The notes beneath the pieces were generated by a model, which was not told the origin of the DNA, did not search any database, and saw only the letters and a list, made by a program, of their open reading frames with translations. DNA of 34,016 bases from Pseudomonas delhiensis (GTDB lineage: Bacteria; Pseudomonadota; Gammaproteobacteria; Pseudomonadales; Pseudomonadaceae), in NCBI RefSeq assembly GCF_900187975.1, contig NZ_FZPC01000048.1, positions 1-34,016 of the forward strand, in the 5' to 3' direction. The number at the start of each line of letters is the position of its first letter. Positions within the stretch are counted from its first letter, which is position 1. Below, piece by piece: positions 8,177-16,446 of the stretch. The translations under genes and the position numbers were made by a program.

Positions 8177-8550
8177 GGCGCGCCGGCTACCGCGGGCGGC
8201 GTGTGGCAGCCCTTGCAGGAACGCACCGGGCCGGCCTGCTGGAACGCCTGCAGGCGCTTCAGGTGGCAGCCTTCGCAGAACTGGTGGAACTCGTGCTCGA
8301 TGTTCACCGCCAGCTGCGGCGACTCCTTGTGGCAGAGCACGCAGGTGCGGCTGCCGCTGGGCGAGGCCGAGGTCGACCTGTCGACGAAGTCGTGATGGCA
8401 GGTGACGCAGTTGATGCTGCCGTGGTTGGTGTGGTCGAAGTTCATCGGCAGCAGCGGGTGCTGGCGCACCAGGTGGTCGTGGCCATGCCGCGCGCCGATG
8501 ACGAAGGCCGCCAGCAGCGGGATGGCCAACAGCAGGTACCCGCGCTTCAT
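8173..8550 (-). CDS. Membrane-anchored tetraheme c-type cytochrome (cytochrome c3/c7-like)
   Basis: The 125-residue product has an N-terminal signal anchor (residues 4-20) and four CxxCH heme-binding motifs: CVTCH (48-52), CVLCH (70-74), CEGCH (92-96) and CKGCH (112-116). Extra histidines in FDHTNH (38-43) and EHEFH (85-89) can act as distal heme ligands, giving bis-His hemes as in class III cytochromes. It should sit in the periplasm and carry electrons. Its ATG overlaps the stop of the upstream membrane protein gene (ATGA), so the pair is made together and probably works together. The electron partner and acceptor are unknown. A small nitrate/TMAO-reductase-type NapC relative is less likely because the size and heme spacing fit c3/c7 better. 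Confidence 0.85.
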   Translation of the reverse strand: MKRGYLLLAIPLLAAFVIGARHGHDHLVRQHPLLPMNFDHTNHGSINCVTCHHDFVDRSTSASPSGSRTCVLCHKESPQLAVNIEHEFHQFCEGCHLKRLQAFQQAGPVRSCKGCHTPPAVAGAP

Positions 8551-9260
8551 AGCAGCGGCAGGTCCACGCTGCCGAGCAGCGCGTAGAGCCCGGCCAGGGC
8601 CAGGCCGGCGCAGAGCACGGCAACGCTCAGGCGGCTGGCCAGGTAGGCGCTGTGCCGCCGGCGCCCGCCCTCGGCGTAGTGCGGCGTGGGCCGCGGCAGC
8701 AGCGGCCAGGCCAGCGCGGCGAGGCTCAGCGCGCCCCAGAGCGCGGCCTTCCAGGTGGCGCCGCTGTAGTAGCCGGCGCCGATCATGTGTACCGCGGCCA
8801 GGGCGACTATGGCCGCGCTCCAGCCGTAGTGCCAGCGGCGGAAATCGACGTGCCTGCGCCAGATGCGCCGGCGCACGGCGGTCAGGCTCACCGGCAGGAT
8901 CAGCAGCAGGAGCAGGGTCGCGCCGTCGGCGGCGAGCATGTGCCAGGGCGCGCCGGGCAGCAGTTCGTCGAGCACCAGCGGCTCCTCCACCAGCAGCACC
9001 GCCACGTGGACGGCCAGCAGCACGGCGGCGGCGAACGACAGGTCGCGGTGCAGCACCATGAAGAACTTGCCGTCGTATCGCGGCCGGGCCATCGGCTTGC
9101 CGGTATAGGCGAACAGCAACAGGAACAGCGCCCCGGCGACGAAGCCGGCGACGTTGGCGAAATCCCAGGCCGGGTGCACGCCGGGCATGGCCTGGAACAG
9201 GAAGATGGCGGCGAACGGCAGCAGGCAGGCCAGCGCCACGCGCAGGATCAGTGCGAACAT
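8547..9260 (-). CDS. Ferric-reductase-like transmembrane cytochrome b protein
   Basis: This 237-residue integral membrane protein has about seven predicted helices and histidines placed to hold b-type hemes: H71, H85, H107, H144 and H158. The LHRDLSF and RRWHYGW segments resemble the ferric reductase-like transmembrane domain (the MsrQ/NOX-like fold). There is no FAD- or NAD-binding domain, so electrons must come from quinol or another protein. GAGGAGG lies upstream of the start. It is translationally coupled to the tetraheme cytochrome, suggesting a quinol-to-periplasm electron path. A terminator-like hairpin separates it from the aldehyde dehydrogenase gene. Function in iron reduction, redox repair or respiration cannot be told from the sequence. 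Confidence 0.8.
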   Translation of the reverse strand: MFALILRVALACLLPFAAIFLFQAMPGVHPAWDFANVAGFVAGALFLLLFAYTGKPMARPRYDGKFFMVLHRDLSFAAAVLLAVHVAVLLVEEPLVLDELLPGAPWHMLAADGATLLLLLILPVSLTAVRRRIWRRHVDFRRWHYGWSAAIVALAAVHMIGAGYYSGATWKAALWGALSLAALAWPLLPRPTPHYAEGGRRRHSAYLASRLSVAVLCAGLALAGLYALLGSVDLPLL

Positions 9261-9298
9261 GCGGTCAGCCTCCTCTGCGGCCTCGCCCGGGAAAAGCG

Positions 9299-9329
9299 GC
9301 GCAGCGTGCCGCCGCGCGGCACGCTGCGC
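9299..9329 (-). terminator. Hairpin between aldehyde dehydrogenase and ferric-reductase-like genes
   Basis: A 12-bp perfect inverted repeat (GCGCAGCGTGCC with GGCACGCTGCGC) encloses a 7-base loop. Read on the minus strand it is followed by CGCTTTTCC, giving a short U-run. It lies 10 bases past the aldehyde dehydrogenase stop and would end or attenuate that transcript before the downstream pair. Confidence 0.65.
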
Positions 9330-9338
9330 AAGCCGGCA

Positions 9339-10829
9339 TCAGTGGGCGATGCACACCGACTTGATCTCGGTGTAGGCCTCGACCACCGCGCGGCCGAACT
9401 CGCGGCCCATGCCGGACTGCTTGACGCCGCCGAAGGGCATGCTCGGGTCCAGCAGCACGTGGGCATTGACCCAGACGGTGCCGGACTCGATGCGCGGCAC
9501 CAGGTTCATCGCGCGGGTCAGGTCGTTGGTCCACAGGCTGGCGCCCAGGCCGTACTCGCTGTCGTTGGCCATCTCGATGGCCTCGTCCTCGGTCTTGAAC
9601 GAAAGCACCGCCAGCACCGGACCGAAGACTTCATTGTGGGCCACGGCCATGTCCTGGGTGACGTCGGCCAGCACGGTGGGGCGGACGAAGTAGCCGTCGC
9701 AGTCCATCGGCTCGCCGCCGCAGACCACGCGGGCGCCTTCGCGGCGGGCGGTCTCGATGTGCTTGAGCACCGAGGCCTGCTGCTTGCGCGAGACCAGCGG
9801 GGTGATCTGCGAAGTATCGTCCATGCCCTGGCCGATGCTCATGCCGGCGACCACCGCGCCGAGCTTGTCGACGAACTCGGCATAGCGCGACTCGTGCACG
9901 TAGAAGCGCGAGGCCGCGGCGCACACCTGGCCGCTGTTGAGCAGGCCGCCCAGCAGCGCGCCCTGCACGGCCTTGTCGATGTCGGCGTCGGCCAGGATGA
10001 TCATCGGGTTCTTGCCGCCCAGCTCCAGGGCGAAGCGCGTCATGTTCTGCATGGCCGCGATGCCGACGCTGCGGCCCACCGCGGTGGAGCCGGTGAACGA
10101 GACCTTGCTGACCAGCTTGTGCGCGGCCAGGCCGCCGCCGATGCGCGCGCCGTCACCGGTCACCAGGTTGAACACGCCGGCCGGCACGCCCGCCTCGAAG
10201 GCCAGCTCGGCCAGGCGCAGGGCGGTCAGCGGGGTTTCCGAGGCGGGCTTGATGACCACGGTGTTGCCGGTGGCCAGGGCCGGCATCAGCTTCCACACGG
10301 CGATCATCAGCGGGAAGTTCCAGGGCACGATGCCGGCGACCACGCCCACCGGCTCGCGGCGGGTGAAGGCGGTGAACTTCGTCCCCGGCGGCAGCGGGAT
10401 GGAGACGTCCAGCGACTGGCCCTCGATCTTGGTCGCCCAGCCGGCCATGTAGCGCATGAACTCGACCGTGGCGCCCACGTCGAGCATGCGCGTCAGGTTG
10501 ATCGACTTGCCCTGGCTCAGGGTTTCCAGCTGGGCCAGTTCCTCGGCGTGCTGCTCCACCAGGTCGGCGAAGCGCAGCAGGATGCGCTCGCGGTCGGCCG
10601 GGCGCAGGTCGGACCAGACGCGCGCCTTGAAGGCGGCATGGGCGGACTTCACGGCGCGGTCGAGCATGTCCGTGTCGATATCGGCGATCCGCGCGATGAC
10701 CTCGCCGGTGGCCGGGTTGAGCACGTCGCTGGTGGGGCCGTCGTAGGCCACCCAGGCGCCGTCGATGAAGCAGCCGTGGCGGCGCTGGAGGAACTCGGCG
10801 ACCTGCGGCAGGGTTGCGGTGATGCTCAT
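9339..10829 (-). CDS. feaB: NAD(P)-dependent aldehyde dehydrogenase, probable phenylacetaldehyde dehydrogenase
   Basis: The 496-residue product is a full-length class I aldehyde dehydrogenase. Visible features are the PWNFPLM segment (N171), the cofactor lysine K194 in VIKPASETP, the general base E269 in LELGGKNP and the nucleophile C303 in NSGQVCAAASR. Substrate is inferred: the protein resembles the FeaB/StyD/PadA group that oxidises phenylacetaldehyde to phenylacetate. A FeaR-like regulator lies just upstream and the entire phenylacetate pathway is next door. The start has AGGAG 7 bases upstream. The small cytochrome c gene lies 67 bases upstream on the same strand. A general aromatic or aliphatic aldehyde dehydrogenase remains possible, so the symbol is tentative. 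Confidence 0.85.
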   Translation of the reverse strand: MSITATLPQVAEFLQRRHGCFIDGAWVAYDGPTSDVLNPATGEVIARIADIDTDMLDRAVKSAHAAFKARVWSDLRPADRERILLRFADLVEQHAEELAQLETLSQGKSINLTRMLDVGATVEFMRYMAGWATKIEGQSLDVSIPLPPGTKFTAFTRREPVGVVAGIVPWNFPLMIAVWKLMPALATGNTVVIKPASETPLTALRLAELAFEAGVPAGVFNLVTGDGARIGGGLAAHKLVSKVSFTGSTAVGRSVGIAAMQNMTRFALELGGKNPMIILADADIDKAVQGALLGGLLNSGQVCAAASRFYVHESRYAEFVDKLGAVVAGMSIGQGMDDTSQITPLVSRKQQASVLKHIETARREGARVVCGGEPMDCDGYFVRPTVLADVTQDMAVAHNEVFGPVLAVLSFKTEDEAIEMANDSEYGLGASLWTNDLTRAMNLVPRIESGTVWVNAHVLLDPSMPFGGVKQSGMGREFGRAVVEAYTEIKSVCIAH

Positions 10830-10896
10830 GGTGACTCCTGTTCTTGCGGCCCGCGGGCCAGGCAGGGAACCGCTCGCCGGGAGCGGCCGGGAAAGG

Positions 10897-11298
10897 TCAG
10901 TGCTGCTGGCTGAGCCACAGGCTCAGGGCCTTGCGCTCGTCGGCGTCGGCCAGGCCCTGGTACGGCATGTAGGTGCCCGGCACGGCGGCCTGGGGCTGGG
11001 TGACGAAGGCTTCGAGGCTCTCGCGGCTCCAGGCCGCGCCCTTGTCCTTCATCGCCTGGGAATAGCTGAAGCCGGCCAGGGAGCCGGCGTTGCGGCCGAT
11101 CACCCCATGCAGGTTGGGCCCCATGATGTTGGCGCCGCCGGCATTGGCGGTGTGGCAAACCGAGCAGTCGCGCTCGAAAACGGCCTGGCCCCTGGCGGCC
11201 AGGTCATCGGCCAGGGCCAGGCCGGACTGCGCGGCGCCTGCGGCCAGCAGCAGGCCGCAGAGGCCGGTCTTGATTCGGGTTTTCACGGTGAAAAGCAT
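10897..11298 (-). CDS. Periplasmic class I c-type cytochrome
   Basis: This is a 133-residue secreted cytochrome. The signal peptide covers about residues 1-30 (IKTGLCGLLLAAGAAQSGLA then LADD). A single CSVCH motif is at residues 45-49, and the axial methionine is in GTYMPYQG near residue 108. It resembles the cytochrome c2/c550 group that carries electrons from periplasmic dehydrogenases to oxidases. It lies 67 bases before the aldehyde dehydrogenase gene on the same strand, so it may accept electrons from a periplasmic amine or alcohol dehydrogenase that makes phenylacetaldehyde. No such dehydrogenase is in the window. A GTG at codon 5 is an alternative start and would give a more usual signal peptide (MKTRIKTG). 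Confidence 0.85.
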   Translation of the reverse strand: MLFTVKTRIKTGLCGLLLAAGAAQSGLALADDLAARGQAVFERDCSVCHTANAGGANIMGPNLHGVIGRNAGSLAGFSYSQAMKDKGAAWSRESLEAFVTQPQAAVPGTYMPYQGLADADERKALSLWLSQQH

Positions 11299-11668
11299 GC
11301 AATGGCACTCTCGATCGATTCTCGTCGGCCGCGTCTATGCACGGTCGGTCGAGGACGATTGTCGCCAGGGACGGGAGTGCGGGTGTTTTTCTGTGTGCCA
11401 GTCGTGTTGGTGGGGGTGCCAATAAGGCGGCTGCAAGCGGCAAGCTGCAGGCTGCAAGCAAGAGCGGCAAGAGCGGCAAGAGCGGATCGTGCCGGGGCGG
11501 CACGGTCGTAGGAGCGGACTCCGTCCGCGATTGGGTTCACCGGCCACGCCGGACGTCCTCGGTGACACGGCCAACGGCGGATAACCGCGAACGGTTATGC
11601 GCCCTACGCCACGCGGGGGGCTCTTAGCGCTCTTGCTTGCAGCCTGCAGCTTGCCGCTTGCAGCCCCC
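11299..11668. other. Intergenic region between cytochrome c and FeaR-like genes, repeat-rich
   Basis: These 370 bases hold no gene I can support. They contain the cytochrome c promoter region (no clear -35/-10 seen), a perfect 38-bp inverted repeat around a single REP unit, a 9-bp tandem repeat (GAGCGGCAA, three copies from about 11463) and an imperfect GGCGGATAACC hairpin element at 11576-11603. Confidence 0.7.
11429..11665. repeat. Perfect 38-bp inverted repeat flanking a REP unit
   Basis: The left arm at 11429-11466 (begins GGCTGCAAGCGGCAAGCTGC) is the exact reverse complement of the right arm at 11628-11665. Both are built from AAGC/CTGCAAGC submotifs. The 161-base interior carries a REP unit (CGTAGGAGCGGACTCCGTCC, 11508-11532) preceded by a GTGCC/GGCAC hairpin, and a second dispersed hairpin element at 11576-11603. 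The structure resembles a small non-coding mobile cassette, although no target duplication was found. Confidence 0.85.
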
Positions 11669-12586
11669 CTAATGCACATACCGCTTCCGATACTCCCCCG
11701 GCGAAACCCCGAAGCGCGACTTGAACGCCGTGGAGAAGTAGCTGGAGTCCGAGAACCCCCAGGCGTACCCCAGCGCCGAGAGCTTCTGCTCGCCGGCCGC
11801 GTTGCGCAGGGATTCGGCGCAGAAGTCCAGGCGGCGGTTCTTGATGTACTGCGCCACCACCAGGCCCTTCTTGGCGAACATGCGGTACAGGCCGCGCACC
11901 GACACGCCCACTTCGCGGGCGATCAGTTCCGGGCAGAGTTCCTCGGCGCCGATGTGCTCGTCGATAAAGGCCACCGCCTTGCGGAACAGCCTTTCGTGGC
12001 TGTCGCCGTCGGCTTCCGCGCAAGCCAGGGCCGGGCGCAGCAGGCTGACCAGGGCGTCGAGGGTGGCCTCGCTCTCCTGCATGCCCAGGCCGTCCTGGCG
12101 GGTGGTTTCGAGGATCAGCGTGTTGGCCAGCACCGCCACCGGCGAGGTGGCCGGGATGCGCCGCGCGCAGTCGATGCCGGAGAAGCGCAGGCCGCGCTCC
12201 AGCACCTGGCGCGGGAGGATCAGCGACAGCTGCCGCGAATCGGCCTCGTAGTTCATGTCGCAGGGGCGGTTGGCGTCGATCAGGGTGATGTCGCCGCGCC
12301 CCAGCTGGACGCGGTTGCCGTTCTGCTCCATGTGCGCGCGCCCTTCGAGCTGGAATACCGCGAAGAAGTGGCCGTTGCCGCTGGAGCTGATCTCCTTGCT
12401 GGTCCGGTACAGGCGCACCTGGGCCATGTCGACGACGCTGAGCTTGATGGCACCGCCCTGGTACTCCCTCAGCTTCCCATGGAAGGCCGGCCCCAGGGTG
12501 CGCGCGTCGAAACGCCCGCAGGCCCGGTTGACCTGGCCCAGCCATGCCTCGAAAGCCTCATCCCTGGAAATCGATGAAGGGTTCAT
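11669..12586 (-). CDS. feaR: AraC-family regulator, FeaR-like
   Basis: This 305-residue AraC/XylS-type regulator has an N-terminal cupin-like ligand-binding domain (about residues 20-180) of the AraC-binding-like type. Its C-terminal double helix-turn-helix spans 205-303 (ELIAREVGVSVRGLYRMF; ALGYAWGFSDSSYFSTAFKS; FGVSPGEYRKRY). FeaR activates genes for 2-phenylethylamine or tyramine use, including phenylacetaldehyde dehydrogenase. The position directly upstream of a FeaB-like gene and beside the paa cluster supports this. The family match is strong and the exact orthology is likely but not proven. The stop lies 3 bases outside the right arm of the 38-bp inverted repeat. Confidence 0.82.
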   Translation of the reverse strand: MNPSSISRDEAFEAWLGQVNRACGRFDARTLGPAFHGKLREYQGGAIKLSVVDMAQVRLYRTSKEISSSGNGHFFAVFQLEGRAHMEQNGNRVQLGRGDITLIDANRPCDMNYEADSRQLSLILPRQVLERGLRFSGIDCARRIPATSPVAVLANTLILETTRQDGLGMQESEATLDALVSLLRPALACAEADGDSHERLFRKAVAFIDEHIGAEELCPELIAREVGVSVRGLYRMFAKKGLVVAQYIKNRRLDFCAESLRNAAGEQKLSALGYAWGFSDSSYFSTAFKSRFGVSPGEYRKRYVH

Positions 12587-12724
12587 GACCTAAAGCCTCA
12601 TGCACGCATTGTTGTTATCAGCGGACGCTCAGGCCGGCGCCCGTCATGGTCCGGCCCTGGGCCGGCGGTCCCGCAGCGCCGCCTCGGTCCGACGCTTGTG
12701 AAGCATGTTTCGAGCCAACCCGGC

Positions 12725-13648
12725 TCAGGCCAGCCCCCCGAAGCGCCGGTAGAAGCTCTCGCCGGCATCCGGCAAGGGACCGTCGGCGGTCTCCAGGGCG
12801 CTGTTCAGCCACACCTCGGCCCTGGCGTACACCAGGCGGTAGAGGTTGCGGCACAGCTGCCGCGCCGCGCGCCCTTCCCAGTCGCCGGGGAGCAGTTCGT
12901 CCGGCAGCTGCGGGTCGCGCAGTAGCAATTTGCGATATTCGTGGATCAACAGGGTGCGCGCCAGGAAACAGTCCTGGGCATCCGGCTCGCCCTGCTCGCG
13001 CAGCGCCTGCCACAACGGGCGGAACAGGCGGATGAACTCGCTGTAGTGGCGGCCCAGCTCGTCGATCTTCCAGCTCTCGCGCACCTGCAGGCGCATGGCC
13101 TTGGAGGCCAGCACCTCCTGGGCGTGGGTCTCGAAGACGATGCTGTCGTCCAGCGCGTCCAGGTCCAGCAGGGTCGCGGTGAGGTCGGCGCGGTCGCAGC
13201 GCGGGCAGGCCAGCACGCTCGGGGCGATGGCGCCGAAGCCCTGCCATTCCAGCTCCTCGCGCACCTGCTTGCGCTTGTCCGCCGCCAGTTGCGACAGCAG
13301 CACCAGCGTCCAGGCGCCGTCCCAGGCCGGCAGGCCGGGGCTGTAGACGCGCTTGAAGGCCTTCTCGAAACGCCGCCGGCCGGTGCCGGTGAGGCTGTAG
13401 TAGCTGCGCCGGCCGACCTTCTCGGCAGTCAGCCAGCCTTCCTTGGTCAGGCGGAAGATCGAGGTGCGGATCAGCCGCTCGTTGATCCCCATGGGTTCCA
13501 GCAGGCCGATCAGGCTGCCCAGCCAGACGGTGCCGCCATGGGGTTCGATGGCGTCGCCGTAGAGGGTGATGATCAGCGAACTGGCGCGGATCGGCGTCTG
13601 TTCCTGGAAACGGGTGATCAGTTGGTTCAGCGGGGCGAGACTGCTCAT
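12725..13648 (-). CDS. paaX: Phenylacetic acid degradation repressor PaaX
   Basis: PaaX is a GntR-like winged-helix repressor that binds paa promoters and is released by phenylacetyl-CoA. The 307-residue product starts MSSLAPLNQLITRFQEQTPI and shows the family's conserved LIITLYGDAI and GINERLIRTSIFRLTKEGWL segments in the DNA-binding domain. The effector/dimerisation domain follows. The start at 13646-13648 was chosen because the frame upstream to 13948 overlaps paaY and lacks family sequence. paaY ends 80 bases upstream on the same strand, so the two are probably cotranscribed. A weak CCGGCC-CTG-GGCCGG hairpin without a T-run lies downstream at 12651-12665. Confidence 0.95.
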   Translation of the reverse strand: MSSLAPLNQLITRFQEQTPIRASSLIITLYGDAIEPHGGTVWLGSLIGLLEPMGINERLIRTSIFRLTKEGWLTAEKVGRRSYYSLTGTGRRRFEKAFKRVYSPGLPAWDGAWTLVLLSQLAADKRKQVREELEWQGFGAIAPSVLACPRCDRADLTATLLDLDALDDSIVFETHAQEVLASKAMRLQVRESWKIDELGRHYSEFIRLFRPLWQALREQGEPDAQDCFLARTLLIHEYRKLLLRDPQLPDELLPGDWEGRAARQLCRNLYRLVYARAEVWLNSALETADGPLPDAGESFYRRFGGLA

Positions 13649-13728
13649 GGCTCGGTCGGGCGCGGATAAAGCGCCGACTATACCTGCCCGCCGGGCCGCC
13701 TGGCCATTGGAGCGAACCCCTACGAGGC

Positions 13729-14325
13729 TCATGCGCCCTGCCCCTTCGGACGGAACCCGGAATCGCCCAGGCGCGGGCGCCCCGCCTCCACCGCCGCCAG
13801 CGGCTGGCATTCCACCAGGCTGGCCAGGCAGCGCCTGCCCAGTTGCTGGTACTCGGCGGTGCCGCGCTGCTTCCAGGCGACCTCCTGCTCGCTCAACTCG
13901 CGCCTGACCGTAGCCGGCGAGCCCATCACCAGGCTCTGCGGCGGGCACTCGAAGCCGGCCTTGACGAAGGCGGTGGCGGCGACGATGCAGCGCTCGCCGA
14001 TGTGCGCCTTGTCCATCACCACGGCGTTCATGCCCACCAGCGCGTCGGCGCCGATGCGGCAGCCGTGCAGCACGGCGCCATGGCCGATGTGGCCGTTGCG
14101 CTCGACCACGGTGTCGCTGTCCGGGAAGCCGTGCATGACGCAGGTGTCCTGCAGGTTGGCGCCCTCCTCCAGGATGATCCGCCCGAAGTCGCCGCGCAGC
14201 GCCGCCAGCGGCCCGACGTAGCAGCCGGGGCCGACGATGACGTCGCCGATCAGCACCGCCGTGGGGTGCACGTAGGCGGTCGGGTCGACCACCGGGGTCA
14301 GGCCTTCGAGGCTGTAGCAGGGCAT
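13729..14325 (-). CDS. paaY: Phenylacetic acid degradation thioesterase PaaY (gamma-carbonic-anhydrase-like hexapeptide fold)
   Basis: The 198-residue product is a left-handed beta-helix protein with hexapeptide repeats (for example [20 protein letters not shown]). Metal-binding histidines occur in [18 protein letters not shown] and nearby positions. PaaY hydrolyses CoA esters of pathway by-products, including the 2-hydroxycyclohepta-1,4,6-triene-1-formyl dead-end product, and protects the flux set up by PaaZ. The start at 14323-14325 ([13 protein letters not shown]) has AGGAGG upstream. A longer frame to 14448 was rejected. A 33-codon ORF ends one base before this start. paaX follows, and the gene diverges from paaF across a long operator-bearing region. 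Confidence 0.94.
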   Translation of the reverse strand: MPCYSLEGLTPVVDPTAYVHPTAVLIGDVIVGPGCYVGPLAALRGDFGRIILEEGANLQDTCVMHGFPDSDTVVERNGHIGHGAVLHGCRIGADALVGMNAVVMDKAHIGERCIVAATAFVKAGFECPPQSLVMGSPATVRRELSEQEVAWKQRGTAEYQQLGRRCLASLVECQPLAAVEAGRPRLGDSGFRPKGQGA

Positions 14326-14837
14326 CTCAGGCCTCCTCTTCGGGCATGCGAAGGGGGCGCTGCACCCCGGGAGGGCATCCGGCTTCGGCGAGGGATTCCA
14401 GCGCGCAGGCGCAGGGGGCGGACGGCATCGAGGCGACTCCTTGTGCACGGCGGCGCCAGGGGCGCCGGCAAGGCGGGACGGGAAAGGGCCCGTCGTGATT
14501 CGTTGTCTGGAAAATCTTGTATCACAACAAATTCGATCGTCAATGCACTCAATGCCGTATCACTTCCCGCAACGACGATCGGCACCCCGCCACTCTCCAA
14601 GGAGGTATGGCCCTGGACCATAGTTTCCACGGGCCCCTGGGCTGCCTGGCAAGCCCCGCGCCTGGCATGCGCAGCAAATCATAAGACACACAAATCAATT
14701 TTATACTTGCTGCCTTGTATCACTTTAGGCATATACTGGGGGCAAGCCAGGTTCCCTTCACGCCCCGGGCGCGGCGAACCGCAGAACAATTCCAATAAGC
14801 CGGCCCCCGGCCGTGCGTGCAGCCTGAGGAGCTTTAC
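14326..14837. promoter_or_regulatory. Divergent paaY-paaF promoter and operator region
   Basis: This 512-base region between paaY and paaF turns from GC-rich (up to about 14490, holding the small ORF) to AT-rich. It contains a TGATTCG site (14496-14502) facing TTGTATCAC (14517-14525), a further CGTATCAC at 14556, and TTGTATCAC at 14715. Possible -10 elements TATACT lie at 14702 and 14732; their -35 partners are poor. The sites resemble the E. coli PaaX operator core TGATTCG, so PaaX control of paaF and possibly paaY is inferred. Confidence 0.6.
14327..14428 (-). CDS. Candidate small protein or leader peptide before paaY
   Basis: A 33-codon ORF begins at 14426-14428, 8 bases after a strong AAGGAG, and stops at 14327-14329 (TGA), one base before the paaY ATG. 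The peptide starts [18 protein letters not shown] and ends in an acidic run, with cysteines at residues 6, 8 and 18. It has no recognised domain, signal or membrane segment. The tight junction means ribosomes ending here could restart on paaY. Evidence is the ribosome site and spacing only. High-GC sequence often opens by chance, so it may not be translated. Confidence 0.4.
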   Translation of the reverse strand: MPSAPCACALESLAEAGCPPGVQRPLRMPEEEA

Positions 14838-15611
<774 letters not shown>

Positions 15612-15653
15612 GCCCCTTCTTTATATGGACCGATTGATGGAGCGAGCCCGCCC

Positions 15654-16445
15654 ATGACCTTCGAGCACATCCTGTTTTCCATCGAGGACGGCGTCGCCCT
15701 CCTCAGCCTGAACCGCCCGGAGCAACTGAACAGCTTCAACGCCACGATGCACGGCGAGGTGCGCGAGGCGCTCAAGTTGGTGCGCCAGAGCGAGGAAGCC
15801 CGCGTGCTGCTGCTGACCGGCGAAGGCCGCGGCTTCTGCGCCGGCCAGGACCTGTCCGACCGCAACGTCGCCCCGGGCGCCGAGATGCCCGACCTGGGCG
15901 AGTCCATCGAGAAGTTCTACAACCCGCTGATCCGCGCCCTGCGCGACCTGCCGCTGCCGGTGATCTGCGCGGTCAACGGCGTGGCCGCCGGCGCCGGGGC
16001 CAACATCCCGCTGGCCTGCGACCTGGTCCTGGCGGCGCGCTCGGCCAGCTTCATCCAGGCCTTCTGCAAGATCGGCCTGATCCCCGACTCCGGCGGCACC
16101 TGGACGCTGCCGCGGCTGGTCGGCCTGGCCCGCGCCAAGGCCCTGGCCCTGCTGGGCGAGCGCCTGAGCGCGGAACAGGCCGAGCAATGGGGCCTGATCT
16201 ACCGTGTGGTGGACGACGCCGCCCTGCGCGAGGAAGCCCTCAAGCTGGCCCGCCACCTGGCCACCCAGCCGACCTACGGCCTGGCCCTGATCAAGCGCAG
16301 CCTCAACGCCAGCCTGAACAACAGCTTCGACGAGCAGTTGGAGCTGGAGCGCGACCTGCAGCGCCTGGCCGGGCGCAGCGAGGACTACCGCGAAGGCGTC
16401 GGCGCCTTCATGGAAAAACGCACCCCCAGCTTCAAGGGCCGCTGA
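15654..16445 (+). CDS. paaG: 1,2-epoxyphenylacetyl-CoA isomerase (oxepin-CoA forming)
   Basis: PaaG converts ring-1,2-epoxyphenylacetyl-CoA to oxepin-CoA and also shifts the double bond of 3,4-dehydroadipyl-CoA to 2,3. The 263-residue crotonase-family protein lacks the first hydratase glutamate. It carries the isomerase aspartate D145 in IGLIPDSGGTW, equivalent to the E. coli catalytic aspartate. GFCAGQDLSDR (60-70) forms the oxyanion region. A GGAGCGAG ribosome site precedes the ATG. The neighbours are paaF (42 bases upstream) and paaH (one base downstream of the stop), so coupling with paaH is tight. Having two crotonases side by side is the normal paaFG pattern. Confidence 0.94.
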   Translation: MTFEHILFSIEDGVALLSLNRPEQLNSFNATMHGEVREALKLVRQSEEARVLLLTGEGRGFCAGQDLSDRNVAPGAEMPDLGESIEKFYNPLIRALRDLPLPVICAVNGVAAGAGANIPLACDLVLAARSASFIQAFCKIGLIPDSGGTWTLPRLVGLARAKALALLGERLSAEQAEQWGLIYRVVDDAALREEALKLARHLATQPTYGLALIKRSLNASLNNSFDEQLELERDLQRLAGRSEDYREGVGAFMEKRTPSFKGR

Positions 16446-16446
16446 C

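Noticed and set aside
8173..8550. Reading the tetraheme cytochrome as a NapC/NirT quinol dehydrogenase
   Set aside because: At 125 residues it is shorter than NapC, and the four motifs and extra histidines fit a c3/c7-type carrier better.
13649..13948. Upstream extension of the paaX frame
   Set aside because: Overlaps paaY and lacks PaaX-like sequence; the family N-terminus begins at 13648.
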